From Acidobacteriota bacterium (GTDB taxonomy: Bacteria; Acidobacteriota; Vicinamibacteria; Vicinamibacterales; SCN-69-37), in the NCBI GenBank assembly GCA_016716905.1, contig JADJUS010000004.1:1736001-1800000 (forward strand): 64,000 nucleotides of DNA. The letters run 5' to 3'. Positions 23,503 to 32,036 of this stretch are shown here, piece after piece (the stretch's first letter is position 1; every line of letters starts with the position of its first letter). The position numbers and the translations under genes are program-made. The notes beneath the pieces are model-generated. The model made no database searches, was not told the DNA's origin, and saw only the letters and a program-made list of their open reading frames with translations.

Positions 23503-24210
23503 GCGCACGGCAATCGCCTCGCGCACGGCGGCGACCACCGACGCCCGGTCGGCAAAATCCAGCCCGGCGGTTTGTACCGGCGGCGCGAACTCCACCTGCA
23601 ATGTGGCCGCCTGAATCACCATGCTGCCACGCCGCATGGCGGCGCTGGCGCCCGACACGGCCACCGGCACGATCGGCACCTGGGCCTGAATCGCCATGAT
23701 GAACCCGCCCTTCTTGAAGGGCAGCAACTCCCCGGTCCGGCTGCGGGTCCCCTCGGGAAACACCACGAACGACCGGCCGGCCGTCAGCGCCTTCGACGCC
23801 GCGTCCACCGCCGGCAGGCTCTGCCCGCGATTGGCGCGTTCGAGGGGTACAAACCCCGCCGCATCAAACACCCACACCAGGATGGGCACCTTGCGCAGTT
23901 CGGCTTTGTAGACCACGGCGATATGGGGAAACAGCGATCGCAGTGCGAAGAAGACCGCGGGCGGCTCGAGGTTGCTGGCGTGATTGGCCGCGTACACCGC
24001 CGCGCGCCCCGTCTGGATGTGCTCGGCGCCGACCACATTGACCCGGATGCCGCAGAGCGCGAACCCGAGACGCACTCCGAGGCCGCCCACGCGATACAAC
24101 ACGCGCGCATCCCGGGACACGATAGTCCACAGGAGAGTTGGCAGCCCAACGATCAGGAGGTACGCCGACAGGCCCGCAAACGTGGCGAACGTGCGAACCG
24201 CTGCGACCAA
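23485..24210 (-). CDS. plsC: 1-acyl-sn-glycerol-3-phosphate acyltransferase
   Basis: The protein is 241 aa from a TTG five bases after the carD stop. An N-terminal hydrophobic segment (about 7-32) is followed by the HX4D-type motif, here NHASNLEPP with Glu instead of Asp, then KAELRKVPILVW, FPEGTRSRTGEL and VPIVPVAVSG. It transfers an acyl chain to lysophosphatidic acid to make phosphatidic acid at the cytoplasmic membrane. The H-x4-E variant is worth noting but is seen in some PlsC-family members. It is cotranscribed with carD. Confidence 0.92.
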   Translation of the reverse strand: MVAAVRTFATFAGLSAYLLIVGLPTLLWTIVSRDARVLYRVGGLGVRLGFALCGIRVNVVGAEHIQTGRAAVYAANHASNLEPPAVFFALRSLFPHIAVVYKAELRKVPILVWVFDAAGFVPLERANRGQSLPAVDAASKALTAGRSFVVFPEGTRSRTGELLPFKKGGFIMAIQAQVPIVPVAVSGASAAMRRGSMVIQAATLQVEFAPPVQTAGLDFADRASVVAAVREAIAVRLPQSG

Positions 24211-24215
24211 CGCTC

Positions 24216-24827
24216 TTACGAGGCGCGTGCCGCGCGACGGGGAGCAGCGGCCACGGCCGTTGCGGCCGTAGCGGTCGTCGCCGCCGTCTTGGCCCGTGTG
24301 GCCTTGGCGGCCACCGACCTGGCTGTGTTACGGGCTTTGGTGGAGAAACAGCGCTCAAGCGCCTGTTCCACCCGCTCGTCAATGACGACGACTTTTTCGC
24401 CCATCACTTCAGAAATTTCGGAAACCACCAGGAACTTGGCCCGGTCCAGCATCCGCTTTTCCCGGAACGAGAGGCTCTTGGACCGCGCGAGGTGGCTCAG
24501 GCTCTTCAGCACTTCCACCACGTCGTAAATGGAGCCGGTCCGCATCCGGTCGGAGTTGTCCTTGAACCGGCCTTTCCAGTTCTGGTGGCTCTCGATTTTG
24601 CCGTCCCCCAGCAACGAAAACAGCCGCTCGGTCTCATCGTCGGTAATTGCGCGTCGCAGGCCTACGCCATCGACGTTGTCAACCGGGACGAACACAGTGG
24701 TTTCATTGGCCATACGCAGCTGGTAAAAGCCGCATGTGGTGCCCATGATGGTCTTGGTTTCGATGCGCTCGACGATGCCGAGCCCGTGATTTGGGTAGAT
24801 GACCTTGTCGCCGATCTCAAATGCCAC
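24216..24827 (-). CDS. carD: CarD/CdnL-family transcription regulator with basic Ala-rich tail
   Basis: The protein is 203 aa from a GTG start. The N-terminal RNA-polymerase-interacting Tudor-like domain (FEIGDKVIYPNHGLGIVE, about 3-65) and the helical DNA-contacting domain (about 75-162, including NWKGRFKDN and FREKRMLDRAKFLVVSEISEVMG) are complete. CarD/CdnL stabilises open promoter complexes at rRNA and growth genes. The last ~40 residues (KATRAKTAATTATAATAV then RRAARAS) form an added Lys/Ala/Arg tail resembling histone-like extensions. A strong sigma-70 promoter lies upstream, and plsC follows five bases downstream. Confidence 0.95.
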   Translation of the reverse strand: MAFEIGDKVIYPNHGLGIVERIETKTIMGTTCGFYQLRMANETTVFVPVDNVDGVGLRRAITDDETERLFSLLGDGKIESHQNWKGRFKDNSDRMRTGSIYDVVEVLKSLSHLARSKSLSFREKRMLDRAKFLVVSEISEVMGEKVVVIDERVEQALERCFSTKARNTARSVAAKATRAKTAATTATAATAVAAAPRRAARAS

Positions 24828-24885
24828 GAGTCCCCCGGTTTTATTGACTGCGGACGCGCAGGCTGACTGGCGCGTTGCCTGAATG

Positions 24886-24921
24886 AACCGTCATTATACC
24901 TCAGACGGCCCATTCCGGCAA
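24886..24921 (-). promoter_or_regulatory. Sigma-70-type promoter of the carD-plsC operon
   Basis: On the minus strand, TTGCCG (24921-24916) and TATAAT (24898-24893) are separated by exactly 17 bp, and a purine start site would fall near 24886. It lies about 60 bp upstream of the carD start. It is the closest match to consensus noticed in this window. Confidence 0.75.
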
Positions 24922-24946
24922 CGGCGGCGACGATAAATTGCTGCGT

Positions 24947-24982
24947 GGCAATGACTTAGCCCGTTCGGCTCAAGTCATTGCC
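24947..24982 (-). terminator. Hairpin downstream of the M28 peptidase gene
   Basis: GGCAATGACTT (24947-24957) is an exact reverse complement of AAGTCATTGCC (24972-24982). A second small stem (AGCC/GGCT) sits in the loop. It lies 19 bp after the peptidase stop on the minus strand and before the carD promoter. There is no long T-run, so terminator function is likely but not certain. Confidence 0.6.
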
Positions 24983-25001
24983 CGCTCAGGTCGGAGGCCC
25001 G

Positions 25002-26831
25002 CTATTTGCCCCCGATTTTTCCCACGTGCCCTTTTCCGGTGCGGGCGCCGAGGTTGTCTCGCACCAGCGGCTGTTCCCGATTGGCCACGTTGAACCCCGC
25101 CTCATAGACCATCTGGGTAATCCGCTGGAGTTTCGGGAAGAGGATCTTCTCCACTGAATCCGACGCCTGGTGATAGTCGGGATGTGTGCCGGTGAAGAAA
25201 AACGCGATGGGAATGCCCTTGGTCGCGTAACTGTAGTGATCCGAGCGCGTGTAGAAGCTGTTGGGGTCGCGCGGATCGTTGTATTCGTAGTTGAGCTGCA
25301 GCGGCTCGCGGGTGCCGAGGTTGGCGTCCACCACCATGTTGTGCAGCTCAGTGGAGATTCGGTCGGCGCCGATGACGTAAACCGTGCTGGCCTCACCGGG
25401 GAGGTTGTCGCGGTTGCGGCCAATCATGTCGATGTTGAACTGGGCCTGGATGGTGTCGATAGGCACCACCGGAAAGTCGGCCATGTACCGCGAGCCCTGA
25501 AGTCCCGATTCCTCGCCCGAATGCCACACGAAGATCGCAGACCGCTTGGGCTTGGGCCCGGTGGCAAACGCCTTGGCGATGGCCATCAATCCCGTCGATC
25601 CCGACCCGTCATCGTCTGCCCCGTTGTTGATGAGGTCGGGCACGGTGCCGGGGGCTGCGGCTCCACGGCCACCCGCGGCCGGCGCTGCCGTGCGGTAGCC
25701 GGTGTGATCCAGGTGCGAGCCGAACATGACGTAGGTCTTCTTGAGCACCGGGTCGGAGCCCTCCACCAAGCCCACCACGTTTTTGGTGAGCTGCGTGGAA
25801 ATGACCTCGTAGTTGTTGTTCATGTTGACGGTGACCTTCACGCCGGGCACCGAAAACGTCGGCAGAATGTCGCCTTTGTCGGACGCCGCCTTCAGCGCGG
25901 CGAAATTTGTGGGTGCCGACGCAAAGATGGCTTCGAACAGGCGGTCGTCGCCGGTGATCTGCGGCGTGACCAGTGCATCAACGCGCTGGACGGTGGTGAG
26001 GTCGGCCGGCGTGGCGGGCGCTCCACCGCGTCCTCCTCGTCCACCAGCGGGAACGCCGCGGCCGCCGCGGCCGGTGCGCGCCGCAGCCAACTGCGCCTGT
26101 GCCTGCGTCACGGCCAGGTTGGCCTGCTGCAGTGCCGCCTGGGCCTCGGCAAGGGCCACTTCGGCCGGAGTCATCGGTGCGGCCGTGGGTGCAAAGCCGA
26201 GCGCCGCCTTGGCGCCCATCGTCTCAATCGCGTAGCGACTGCGGGCTCCAAGCACGCGGGCGGCGCCGGTCAGGTTGGCCGGGCCGTTGCCCATCCACAC
26301 CACCAGCTTGCCCTTGGCGTCGCGGCCCTTGTAGTCGTCGTGCGCGGGCTCGGCCATGCTGATGCCGTAGCCCACAAACTCGACGCCATCAAAAATCAGC
26401 GACTGTTTTCCGCCGGTGTTGGACGGGAATGTGACGCCCTCTCCGTGTTTGAAGGTGACGGGCGCCTTTCCTGGCGCCTCAACCGTCACCGACGAGTTGT
26501 TGGTGATGCGATAGCCCTTCTGCTGCACGTTCTGGAAGTACGTGCCGTTGTCGCCCATGGGCTTCACGCCCATTTCGCGCAAGCGCTCGGCCACAAACTG
26601 CGCCGCCAGGCCGTAACCTTCGGTGAAGATCTGCCGTCCCTGCAGTTCGTCCGATGAGAGATACGTGAGCCAGTCGCGCAGGTCTTTCTCCTGGATGACC
26701 GCCCGGCGGTTGCCCTGCGCAAAGACATCGACGCCGAGCGTCGGCCACGGCAGCGTCGCCGCCCCGGCCCACACCGCCGTCAACACGCCCACTGCCACCC
26801 ATCGCCGCCACGCCGATTTACGAGCCGTCAT
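25002..26831 (-). CDS. Secreted M28-family zinc aminopeptidase with PA insert
   Basis: The protein is 609 aa from the ATG at 26831 (GGAGGG five bases upstream). A signal sequence (about 8-35) is followed by a PA-type lid region (about 130-200) and a Gly/Arg-rich insert with GRGGRGVPAGGRGGRGG near 245-265. The M28 catalytic domain then carries the two-zinc ligands: GSHLDHTGY (His/Asp), NNGADDDGSGSTG (Asp), HSGEESGLQGS (Glu pair), NIDMIGRN (Asp) and HPDYHQASD (His). It releases N-terminal amino acids from peptides outside the cytoplasm. No operon partner is close by. Confidence 0.93.
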   Translation of the reverse strand: MTARKSAWRRWVAVGVLTAVWAGAATLPWPTLGVDVFAQGNRRAVIQEKDLRDWLTYLSSDELQGRQIFTEGYGLAAQFVAERLREMGVKPMGDNGTYFQNVQQKGYRITNNSSVTVEAPGKAPVTFKHGEGVTFPSNTGGKQSLIFDGVEFVGYGISMAEPAHDDYKGRDAKGKLVVWMGNGPANLTGAARVLGARSRYAIETMGAKAALGFAPTAAPMTPAEVALAEAQAALQQANLAVTQAQAQLAAARTGRGGRGVPAGGRGGRGGAPATPADLTTVQRVDALVTPQITGDDRLFEAIFASAPTNFAALKAASDKGDILPTFSVPGVKVTVNMNNNYEVISTQLTKNVVGLVEGSDPVLKKTYVMFGSHLDHTGYRTAAPAAGGRGAAAPGTVPDLINNGADDDGSGSTGLMAIAKAFATGPKPKRSAIFVWHSGEESGLQGSRYMADFPVVPIDTIQAQFNIDMIGRNRDNLPGEASTVYVIGADRISTELHNMVVDANLGTREPLQLNYEYNDPRDPNSFYTRSDHYSYATKGIPIAFFFTGTHPDYHQASDSVEKILFPKLQRITQMVYEAGFNVANREQPLVRDNLGARTGKGHVGKIGGK

Positions 26832-26916
26832 CGCATCCCTCCAAGTCACTCCCGATCTTCGCAAGCATACACCCGCAGATCGCTCGAAGGGGATGGGCTT
26901 TGGCCCGTGCCAAGTC

Positions 26917-27282
26917 CTATCGCCGGCTGTCTTTTCGCGAGTCGCCCTGCAGTGTCTTCGTAATCACCGCGCTCACCAGGCTGATCAGGATGGCGGCGAC
27001 GATGGTGGTCAGGATGCCTCGGACCTCGAAGCCCGCCAGAAAGTACGACGTGAGCCACAGGCAGAACCCGGAGACCACGAAGTAGAACAGGCCCAGGGTG
27101 AGGATGGTCACCGGCAGGGTCAGGATGACAAGGATGGGTCGCACAATCGTGTTGACGATGCCCAGCACGGCGCCCGCGATGAACGCGTCCTGCGTCGTCG
27201 CGACGTTCACGTCGTCGAACAACCAGGCGACAAAGAGGATGGCCAGGGAATTGCCGATCCAGCGAAGAAGAAGTCCGGTCAT
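26917..27282 (-). CDS. PF04020-type (phage holin family IV-like) membrane protein
   Basis: The protein is 121 aa from the ATG at 27282 with AGGGG just upstream. Four membrane helices are seen (GNSLAILFVAWLF; FIAGAVLGIVNTIVRPIL; LPVTILTLGLFYFVV; ILTTIVAAILISLVSAV), with the NTIVRPIL and LPVTILTLGLF signature of small chromosomal proteins annotated as holin-like. Despite the name, these are common housekeeping membrane proteins of unknown role, and no phage genes lie nearby. The gene is divergent from tRNA-Leu. Confidence 0.9.
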   Translation of the reverse strand: MTGLLLRWIGNSLAILFVAWLFDDVNVATTQDAFIAGAVLGIVNTIVRPILVILTLPVTILTLGLFYFVVSGFCLWLTSYFLAGFEVRGILTTIVAAILISLVSAVITKTLQGDSRKDSRR

Positions 27283-27314
27283 ATCCCCTGTTATACTCTC
27301 TTCTTTCCCCTCCT

Positions 27315-27403
27315 GCCGGAGTGGCGAAACTGGCAGACGCGCGAGACTCAAAATCTTGTTCGCTTAACGGCGAGTGTGGGTTCGATTCCCTCCTCCGGCA
27401 CCA
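27315..27403 (+). tRNA. tRNA-Leu (CAA anticodon)
   Basis: The 89-nt gene has acceptor arms GCCGGAG (27315-27321) and CTCCGGC (27393-27399), discriminator A27400 and an encoded CCA (27401-27403). The anticodon loop CTCAAAA within stem CGAGA/TCTTG gives CAA, reading UUG. The long variable arm (TTCGCTTAACGGCGAG region) and T-arm GGTTCGATTCC support tRNA-Leu. A TATACT at 27292-27297 is a plausible -10 box, but no good -35 was seen. Confidence 0.95.
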
Positions 27404-27442
27404 ATTTGAATTAGGAAATTAGGAACTGGGGAACTGGGGAAC

Positions 27443-28573
27443 TTACCGCGCGGGCAGAGTTCCCTGCTCGACGAGGAAGCGCGCGAGTTGTTCGGCCACG
27501 AGCTGATGACCGACCTCTGAGAGATGTGTGATGTCGTCGAAGCCCGAACGGCGGCCGAGGAAGAGGTCGGGGCCGGTGTGGCGGCGAAACTCGGGCAGCA
27601 CATCAAGGCACGCCAGACCATTCTCGCGGCACTGCTCCGCGATCACCTGCTGCGGCAGGTACGGGTAGGCCGGGGCCAGCTGGTACGACAGCGGGAGGAT
27701 GACGGCCAGCGGCGCTGCACCCTCGCGGCGCACGGCCTCCGCAATCTGGCCGTACATCGACTTCAGCCACAACATCCGTTCCGACGCCGGGTCGAGCAGG
27801 CGCTCGATGCTGAGCGTGTCCTCTCCGGTAATCCGGACGAACCGGCCCACGACATCGATGGGCCCGCGCGGTGGCCAGATCCGATTCACGCGCGTGTCGA
27901 TGAAGTTGTGCAGGAACGACTTGCGCCACAGTGATTGCGCCTGCCGCCGCCGTGCCTCAAGCTGGGACCGCGCGTGGGTACGGTTGTACGTCTTGTCCGG
28001 GATCGCGTCAGCCGGGATGTTGGTGAGCGCCAGATTCGTGGAATACGTCCCGGGCCTTGAAGCGGCATCCCAATTCCAATGCAGCTCGGGGTCGGCGACG
28101 TCGTTCATGCAGAACGTCACGATGACAATGTCGGCGGCAAAGGCGCGGCCCTCGGACAGGAAGTACTGCCACTCGTTGTACGGCGTGTATCCGTTGACAC
28201 CGGCATTGATCACTTCGACGCGGCCATCGGTGCCGTCGAGCGCGGCTTCCAGTCGCTTCGCGAATGTCGCCTCGGCGTCAACGCGGAACCCATAGGTCGT
28301 CGAATCGCCGAGCATGAGGATGCGCAGGGTGCCTGGCGGTTTCGGAATCGCATACTCGCCGCCGCGAAGGCCCTGTGCGCTCACGTCGGGTCGATCGGGG
28401 TTCATGCGGTAGAGCATTGGACAGTCACCACAGGTCACGAACTGTGGCATCGCCGTCGCCGACCCGCGCCGCCATTCGACGACGCGCAGCGCGACCTCGA
28501 GAGCGGCCAGTGCCAGCACCACACTGGTGAGCACCATGGCCAACAGAACGAAGCGACGCGCGGGTCTGGGCAT
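27443..28573 (-). CDS. Exported SGNH/GDSL hydrolase-family protein
   Basis: The protein is 376 aa from the ATG at 28573. An N-terminal membrane or signal helix (about 8-30, LLAMVLTSVVLALAALEV) is followed by the block-I catalytic Ser in MLGDSTTYGF (about 88-97), block II-type GVNGYTPYNEW, block III-type FCMNDVADPE and the C-terminal DxxH dyad in DITHLSEVGH. These enzymes act as esterases or acetylesterases, often on polysaccharides. The substrate is unknown. The gene is divergent from the DUF885-type gene with about 60 bp between starts. Confidence 0.87.
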   Translation of the reverse strand: MPRPARRFVLLAMVLTSVVLALAALEVALRVVEWRRGSATAMPQFVTCGDCPMLYRMNPDRPDVSAQGLRGGEYAIPKPPGTLRILMLGDSTTYGFRVDAEATFAKRLEAALDGTDGRVEVINAGVNGYTPYNEWQYFLSEGRAFAADIVIVTFCMNDVADPELHWNWDAASRPGTYSTNLALTNIPADAIPDKTYNRTHARSQLEARRRQAQSLWRKSFLHNFIDTRVNRIWPPRGPIDVVGRFVRITGEDTLSIERLLDPASERMLWLKSMYGQIAEAVRREGAAPLAVILPLSYQLAPAYPYLPQQVIAEQCRENGLACLDVLPEFRRHTGPDLFLGRRSGFDDITHLSEVGHQLVAEQLARFLVEQGTLPAR

Positions 28574-28634
28574 TCCTCTCGAATCTCCAGCCCTTGTATA
28601 CTCCATCGGCATCCGCACCTCCACCGGAGACGTC

Positions 28635-30398
28635 ATGGCATCTCATCGACAGACACTCGTGACACTCACGGCCCTGGTCCTGGCGGCGGTGGCGTTTGCG
28701 CCGGCCCTTGGCGCCAGACAGTCGCCGTCGTCCAAAGCACTCGCCACAGTCCTCCAGGCGCTTGAACAACGCCAGGCTGACGCGCGCCAGTCGGCAGCCA
28801 CGCGGACGCTGGCGGATGACACGTCGCTCTCGCTGGCAGCGTCGGAACGCGCCGCGGCCGAGGCAAAGACGTTTCTGGCTCAGCTCGACGCCATTGACCT
28901 GGCGGGCCTGACCCACCAGGAAGACCTGTCACGCGAAGTCCTTCGCTGGAACGCGTGGGTCACCATGAACCAGCCCCCGCAGTTCTGGTTCCACTCCGCC
29001 GTGATGCCCACGACGGGATCGCCGCTCACGTCGATCCTCACGGGTGCACCCGAACGAACGTTCGCGAATGACACAGACCTCGCCAGCTATCTTGCCGGTC
29101 TTGATCGGCTGGTCGAGACGATCGCGGCGTCGCAGGCGAAGGAACAGGAACGCGCCACGCGCGGCATCATCCTGCCCGATGAGCAAATCGATCGATCACT
29201 CACGTACCTCGAGCCCTTCGCCGCCCCATCATCGTCCAGCCCGTTTGCCATAAGCGCTGACAGGCTCAAGGCGATTGCGCCTGCAGCAGCCGCAGCGTTC
29301 TTGGCGAGCGTGACCGCTGCCATCGATACTCGTGTTGCGCCTGCGGGCAGGGCGCTCAGAGAGATGCTGATCGCACTCTCGCCCAAAGCGCCGAACGTGG
29401 TGGGCTGGGGGCAGTACCCGGGGGGAAAGGATGCCTACCGCATTGCCGTCCGCCAGATGACCACGCTGGATGTGACACCTGAAGAAGTGCATCGCATCGG
29501 CCTGGAGGGCATCGCCGAGACCGAAAAGGCGATGGCGGATTTGCGGCGCCAGATCGGGTTCACCGGCACGAAGGCCGAGTTCCACGACCAGTTGCGCCGC
29601 GACCAGCGCTTCTACGTCAAGACGCCGGACGAAGTGGGCGCCGTGTTGATGTCGCACATCAGGCGCATCGAGCCTAAGGTGAGCCAGTTCTTCACGCGGT
29701 CGCCTGAGGCCATCTACGGCGTGACGCGACTGAATCCCACGCTCGAACCCTCACAGACGTACGGCTTCTACTCCATACCGACACGAACGGAACCGCGCGG
29801 GCTCTACAACTTCAATGGCAGCACGCTCGAAGATCGATCCCTGCTCGCCGGCGCGGCGCTCATCTTCCACGAACTCGTGCCCGGCCATCACTTTCAAATC
29901 AACCTTCAACTCGAGAATGCCGAACTGCCGGCCTTCAGGCGGTCGAGCATGTCGGCCGGTTACACCGAAGGCTGGGGCGAATATTCATCGTCGGTCGTCG
30001 CACGCGAGATGGGGATGTACACCGACCCCTACGATCTGTACGGCCGGCTGGTGTTCGACAACTTCTTCAACGTGCGACTGGTCGTGGACACCGGCATGAA
30101 CTACCTTGGCTGGTCACGCCCGAAGGCCATGCTCTACATGCGCGAGCACACACTGGAGTCTGACGTGCAGATCGACTCGGAGACCGTGCGCTACTCTACG
30201 CGGTCACCCGCACAGGCGCTGGCGTACCGCATGGGACGCCAGACATTCGTGCGCCTCCGTGAGCGCGCCACTTCCCGGCTCGGCGCACGCTTCGACATTC
30301 GCCGGTTTCACGACGCGGTGCTCTCGGTGGGCTCGATGCCGCTGTTCGTGCTCGAACGCCACATCGACTGGTGGATTACGCAGGAACTCGCCCGCTGA
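28635..30398 (+). CDS. Secreted DUF885-family metallopeptidase-like protein
   Basis: The protein is 587 aa from the ATG at 28635 with GGAG upstream. The signal peptide is at about 1-26 (LVTLTALVLAAVAFAPALG). The DUF885 hallmark HELVPGHHFQ (HExxPGHH; roughly residue 415) is present, followed by YTEGWGEYSS, which would supply the third zinc ligand Glu, and LVVDTGMNYLGWS. Family members are gluzincin-like zinc peptidases of poorly known specificity. It stands alone in orientation with the GH99-like gene downstream, separated by a repeat. Confidence 0.93.
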   Translation: MASHRQTLVTLTALVLAAVAFAPALGARQSPSSKALATVLQALEQRQADARQSAATRTLADDTSLSLAASERAAAEAKTFLAQLDAIDLAGLTHQEDLSREVLRWNAWVTMNQPPQFWFHSAVMPTTGSPLTSILTGAPERTFANDTDLASYLAGLDRLVETIAASQAKEQERATRGIILPDEQIDRSLTYLEPFAAPSSSSPFAISADRLKAIAPAAAAAFLASVTAAIDTRVAPAGRALREMLIALSPKAPNVVGWGQYPGGKDAYRIAVRQMTTLDVTPEEVHRIGLEGIAETEKAMADLRRQIGFTGTKAEFHDQLRRDQRFYVKTPDEVGAVLMSHIRRIEPKVSQFFTRSPEAIYGVTRLNPTLEPSQTYGFYSIPTRTEPRGLYNFNGSTLEDRSLLAGAALIFHELVPGHHFQINLQLENAELPAFRRSSMSAGYTEGWGEYSSSVVAREMGMYTDPYDLYGRLVFDNFFNVRLVVDTGMNYLGWSRPKAMLYMREHTLESDVQIDSETVRYSTRSPAQALAYRMGRQTFVRLRERATSRLGARFDIRRFHDAVLSVGSMPLFVLERHIDWWITQELAR

Positions 30399-30415
30399 CA
30401 TCTTGCCGGTTCTAA

Positions 30416-30493
30416 AAGACCCGGCCTCCTTCAGGACAAGTCCGGCCTCGTTCAGGACAAGTCCGGCCTCGATCCGGATGGAGGCCGGGTCTT
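30416..30493 (+). repeat. 21-bp tandem repeats enclosed by a perfect 14-bp inverted repeat
   Basis: AAGACCCGGCCTCC (30416-30429) is the exact complement of GGAGGCCGGGTCTT (30480-30493). Inside are two 21-bp tandem units around TTCAGGACAAGTCCGG (30425-30445 and 30446-30466) that differ at one base, plus a partial third. The stem could terminate transcription between the DUF885 and GH99-like genes. Confidence 0.8.
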
Positions 30494-30524
30494 CAGACCC
30501 GGCAACAGTGGCTACAATCGTCGT

Positions 30525-31991
30525 GTGTCTCGCATTACCCGCCGCGATCTGCTGAAGGCCGGCCTGGCTGCCGTGCCCGGCGCGGCGCTTGCGCGCTTCG
30601 GCCAGGGCCAGCAACCCACCGGAGGCAACGCCTATGCGGGATTTCCGGATCCCGCGAGGCAGTGGCGCGGCGATTCCTCCGTTCGAGCGGCACTCAGGTC
30701 GGGAAAAGTCCCCGCAGGTTCGGCGCTTGGCGCAGTCGAACAGTCCTTGCGGCAACCGCTGCAGGATCTCCCCCGCTTCGATCCCCGCACCGGCGAACGC
30801 ATCATCCCCGAGGGCTTTGCGCGGGCACGCGCGTCTGAATCCGCGGCCGCCCTGCGCGCAACGTTCCCGAATCTGCGCCGGCACTTCGTGTTCGAGTACT
30901 ACCCCTGGTACGAAACCAACCCGTATTTCCACTGGTCTGAAAAAGGTTCACAACCTCCCTACGGCATCGCCTCCACCATGATGCCGGCGCTGGGGCCGTA
31001 TCACTCGATGGATATGGCCGTGGTGGAGCAACATGCGCGGTGGATGGCCGAAGCCGGTGTGGGCGCCATCGCCATCAGCTGGTGGGGCCAGGATTCAAAC
31101 ACCAACCGCGCAACGCCCATGATCATGGACGTGATGCGCGCGCACGACATCCACGTCACGTTCCATCTCGAGCCCTATCGCCCGGACCGCGCGCTCTTCT
31201 ACGCCTCCGACATCAACTACTTGCTGCGCGAGTACGGCGAACGACGCCGGTGGGATTGTTTCCTGCTGCTCGACCACGGCACCGGACCGGCCACGCCCGT
31301 CCTCAAGACCTTCCGCACCATCGTTCCCCCCACTTCTGTCGATTGCCTGGGCGTGGTGCGCACCGTGCCCGACTACACGGCGGATGATGTGTGGCGGCGG
31401 CAGACGGATGCAGTGCGCGAAAATGTGCGGCCCGTGTTCGATCGGATCGTGCTGTTGGCAGACTCGCTTGATCTCGGGCGTACAGCGGCTGGTGGATTTG
31501 ACGGCATCGCGATCTACGACAGCTTCGTGCGCCCGACGACGTGGCCGAAGGCGGCGACTGACTTCGGCGGCAACAACCTGCTGTATTCGTTTGCGATCAA
31601 CTGCGGCTTTGATGGCTACGTGCCGGTCACGCCTGCCGGGGTGTGTGACGTTCCGCAGCCGTTTGAGCCACCGGTGGGCCCCATCGACTGGCTGTCGGCT
31701 GCCTCGCGTGCAACAGCAGAAGCCGCCTCGCGTCAGCGCGTGCTTGAAAGTCTCGAGACCACCATGCAGTTGCAGGCCGACCCGCGTCGCAACAATTCGG
31801 CACGACGGTTCTTCCTGACCTACCTGACCACGTTCAACGAGTGGCATGAAGGCACATCGTTCGAACCGGCGAAGGACCGCTCACAGCTGTTGCCCCAGGA
31901 GCGGCCGTTTAATTACCACAACCCGGAGAACGGGGCATGGCGCCTTGAACTACTGCGCTCACTTCTCCGCTCAGTCACGCAGGGTAGGTAG
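30525..31991 (+). CDS. Tat-exported GH99-like glycoside hydrolase
   Basis: The protein is 488 aa with a GTG start. The N-terminus SRITRRDLLKAGLAAVPGA is a twin-arginine signal. GH99-type features are VFEYYPWYETNPYFHW (about residues 122-137), AISWWGQDS, HVTFHLEPYRP and the C-terminal FNEWHEGTSFEP. GH99 enzymes are endo-alpha-mannosidases or endo-alpha-1,2-mannanases acting through an unusual epoxide-type mechanism. The specificity here is not known, and the family may include related WbsX-like or GH99-like clades. The substrate would be met in the periplasm or outside. Confidence 0.85.
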   Translation: MSRITRRDLLKAGLAAVPGAALARFGQGQQPTGGNAYAGFPDPARQWRGDSSVRAALRSGKVPAGSALGAVEQSLRQPLQDLPRFDPRTGERIIPEGFARARASESAAALRATFPNLRRHFVFEYYPWYETNPYFHWSEKGSQPPYGIASTMMPALGPYHSMDMAVVEQHARWMAEAGVGAIAISWWGQDSNTNRATPMIMDVMRAHDIHVTFHLEPYRPDRALFYASDINYLLREYGERRRWDCFLLLDHGTGPATPVLKTFRTIVPPTSVDCLGVVRTVPDYTADDVWRRQTDAVRENVRPVFDRIVLLADSLDLGRTAAGGFDGIAIYDSFVRPTTWPKAATDFGGNNLLYSFAINCGFDGYVPVTPAGVCDVPQPFEPPVGPIDWLSAASRATAEAASRQRVLESLETTMQLQADPRRNNSARRFFLTYLTTFNEWHEGTSFEPAKDRSQLLPQERPFNYHNPENGAWRLELLRSLLRSVTQGR

Positions 31992-32036
31992 CCAGTCGGG
32001 GTCCTGGGGTCCCGGGGTCCCGGGGTCGCTCGGAAA

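Noticed and set aside
25170..26657. A 495-codon plus-strand frame antisense to the M28 peptidase
   Set aside because: The peptidase has full zinc-ligand motifs; the antisense frame shows only His/Arg/Gly runs.
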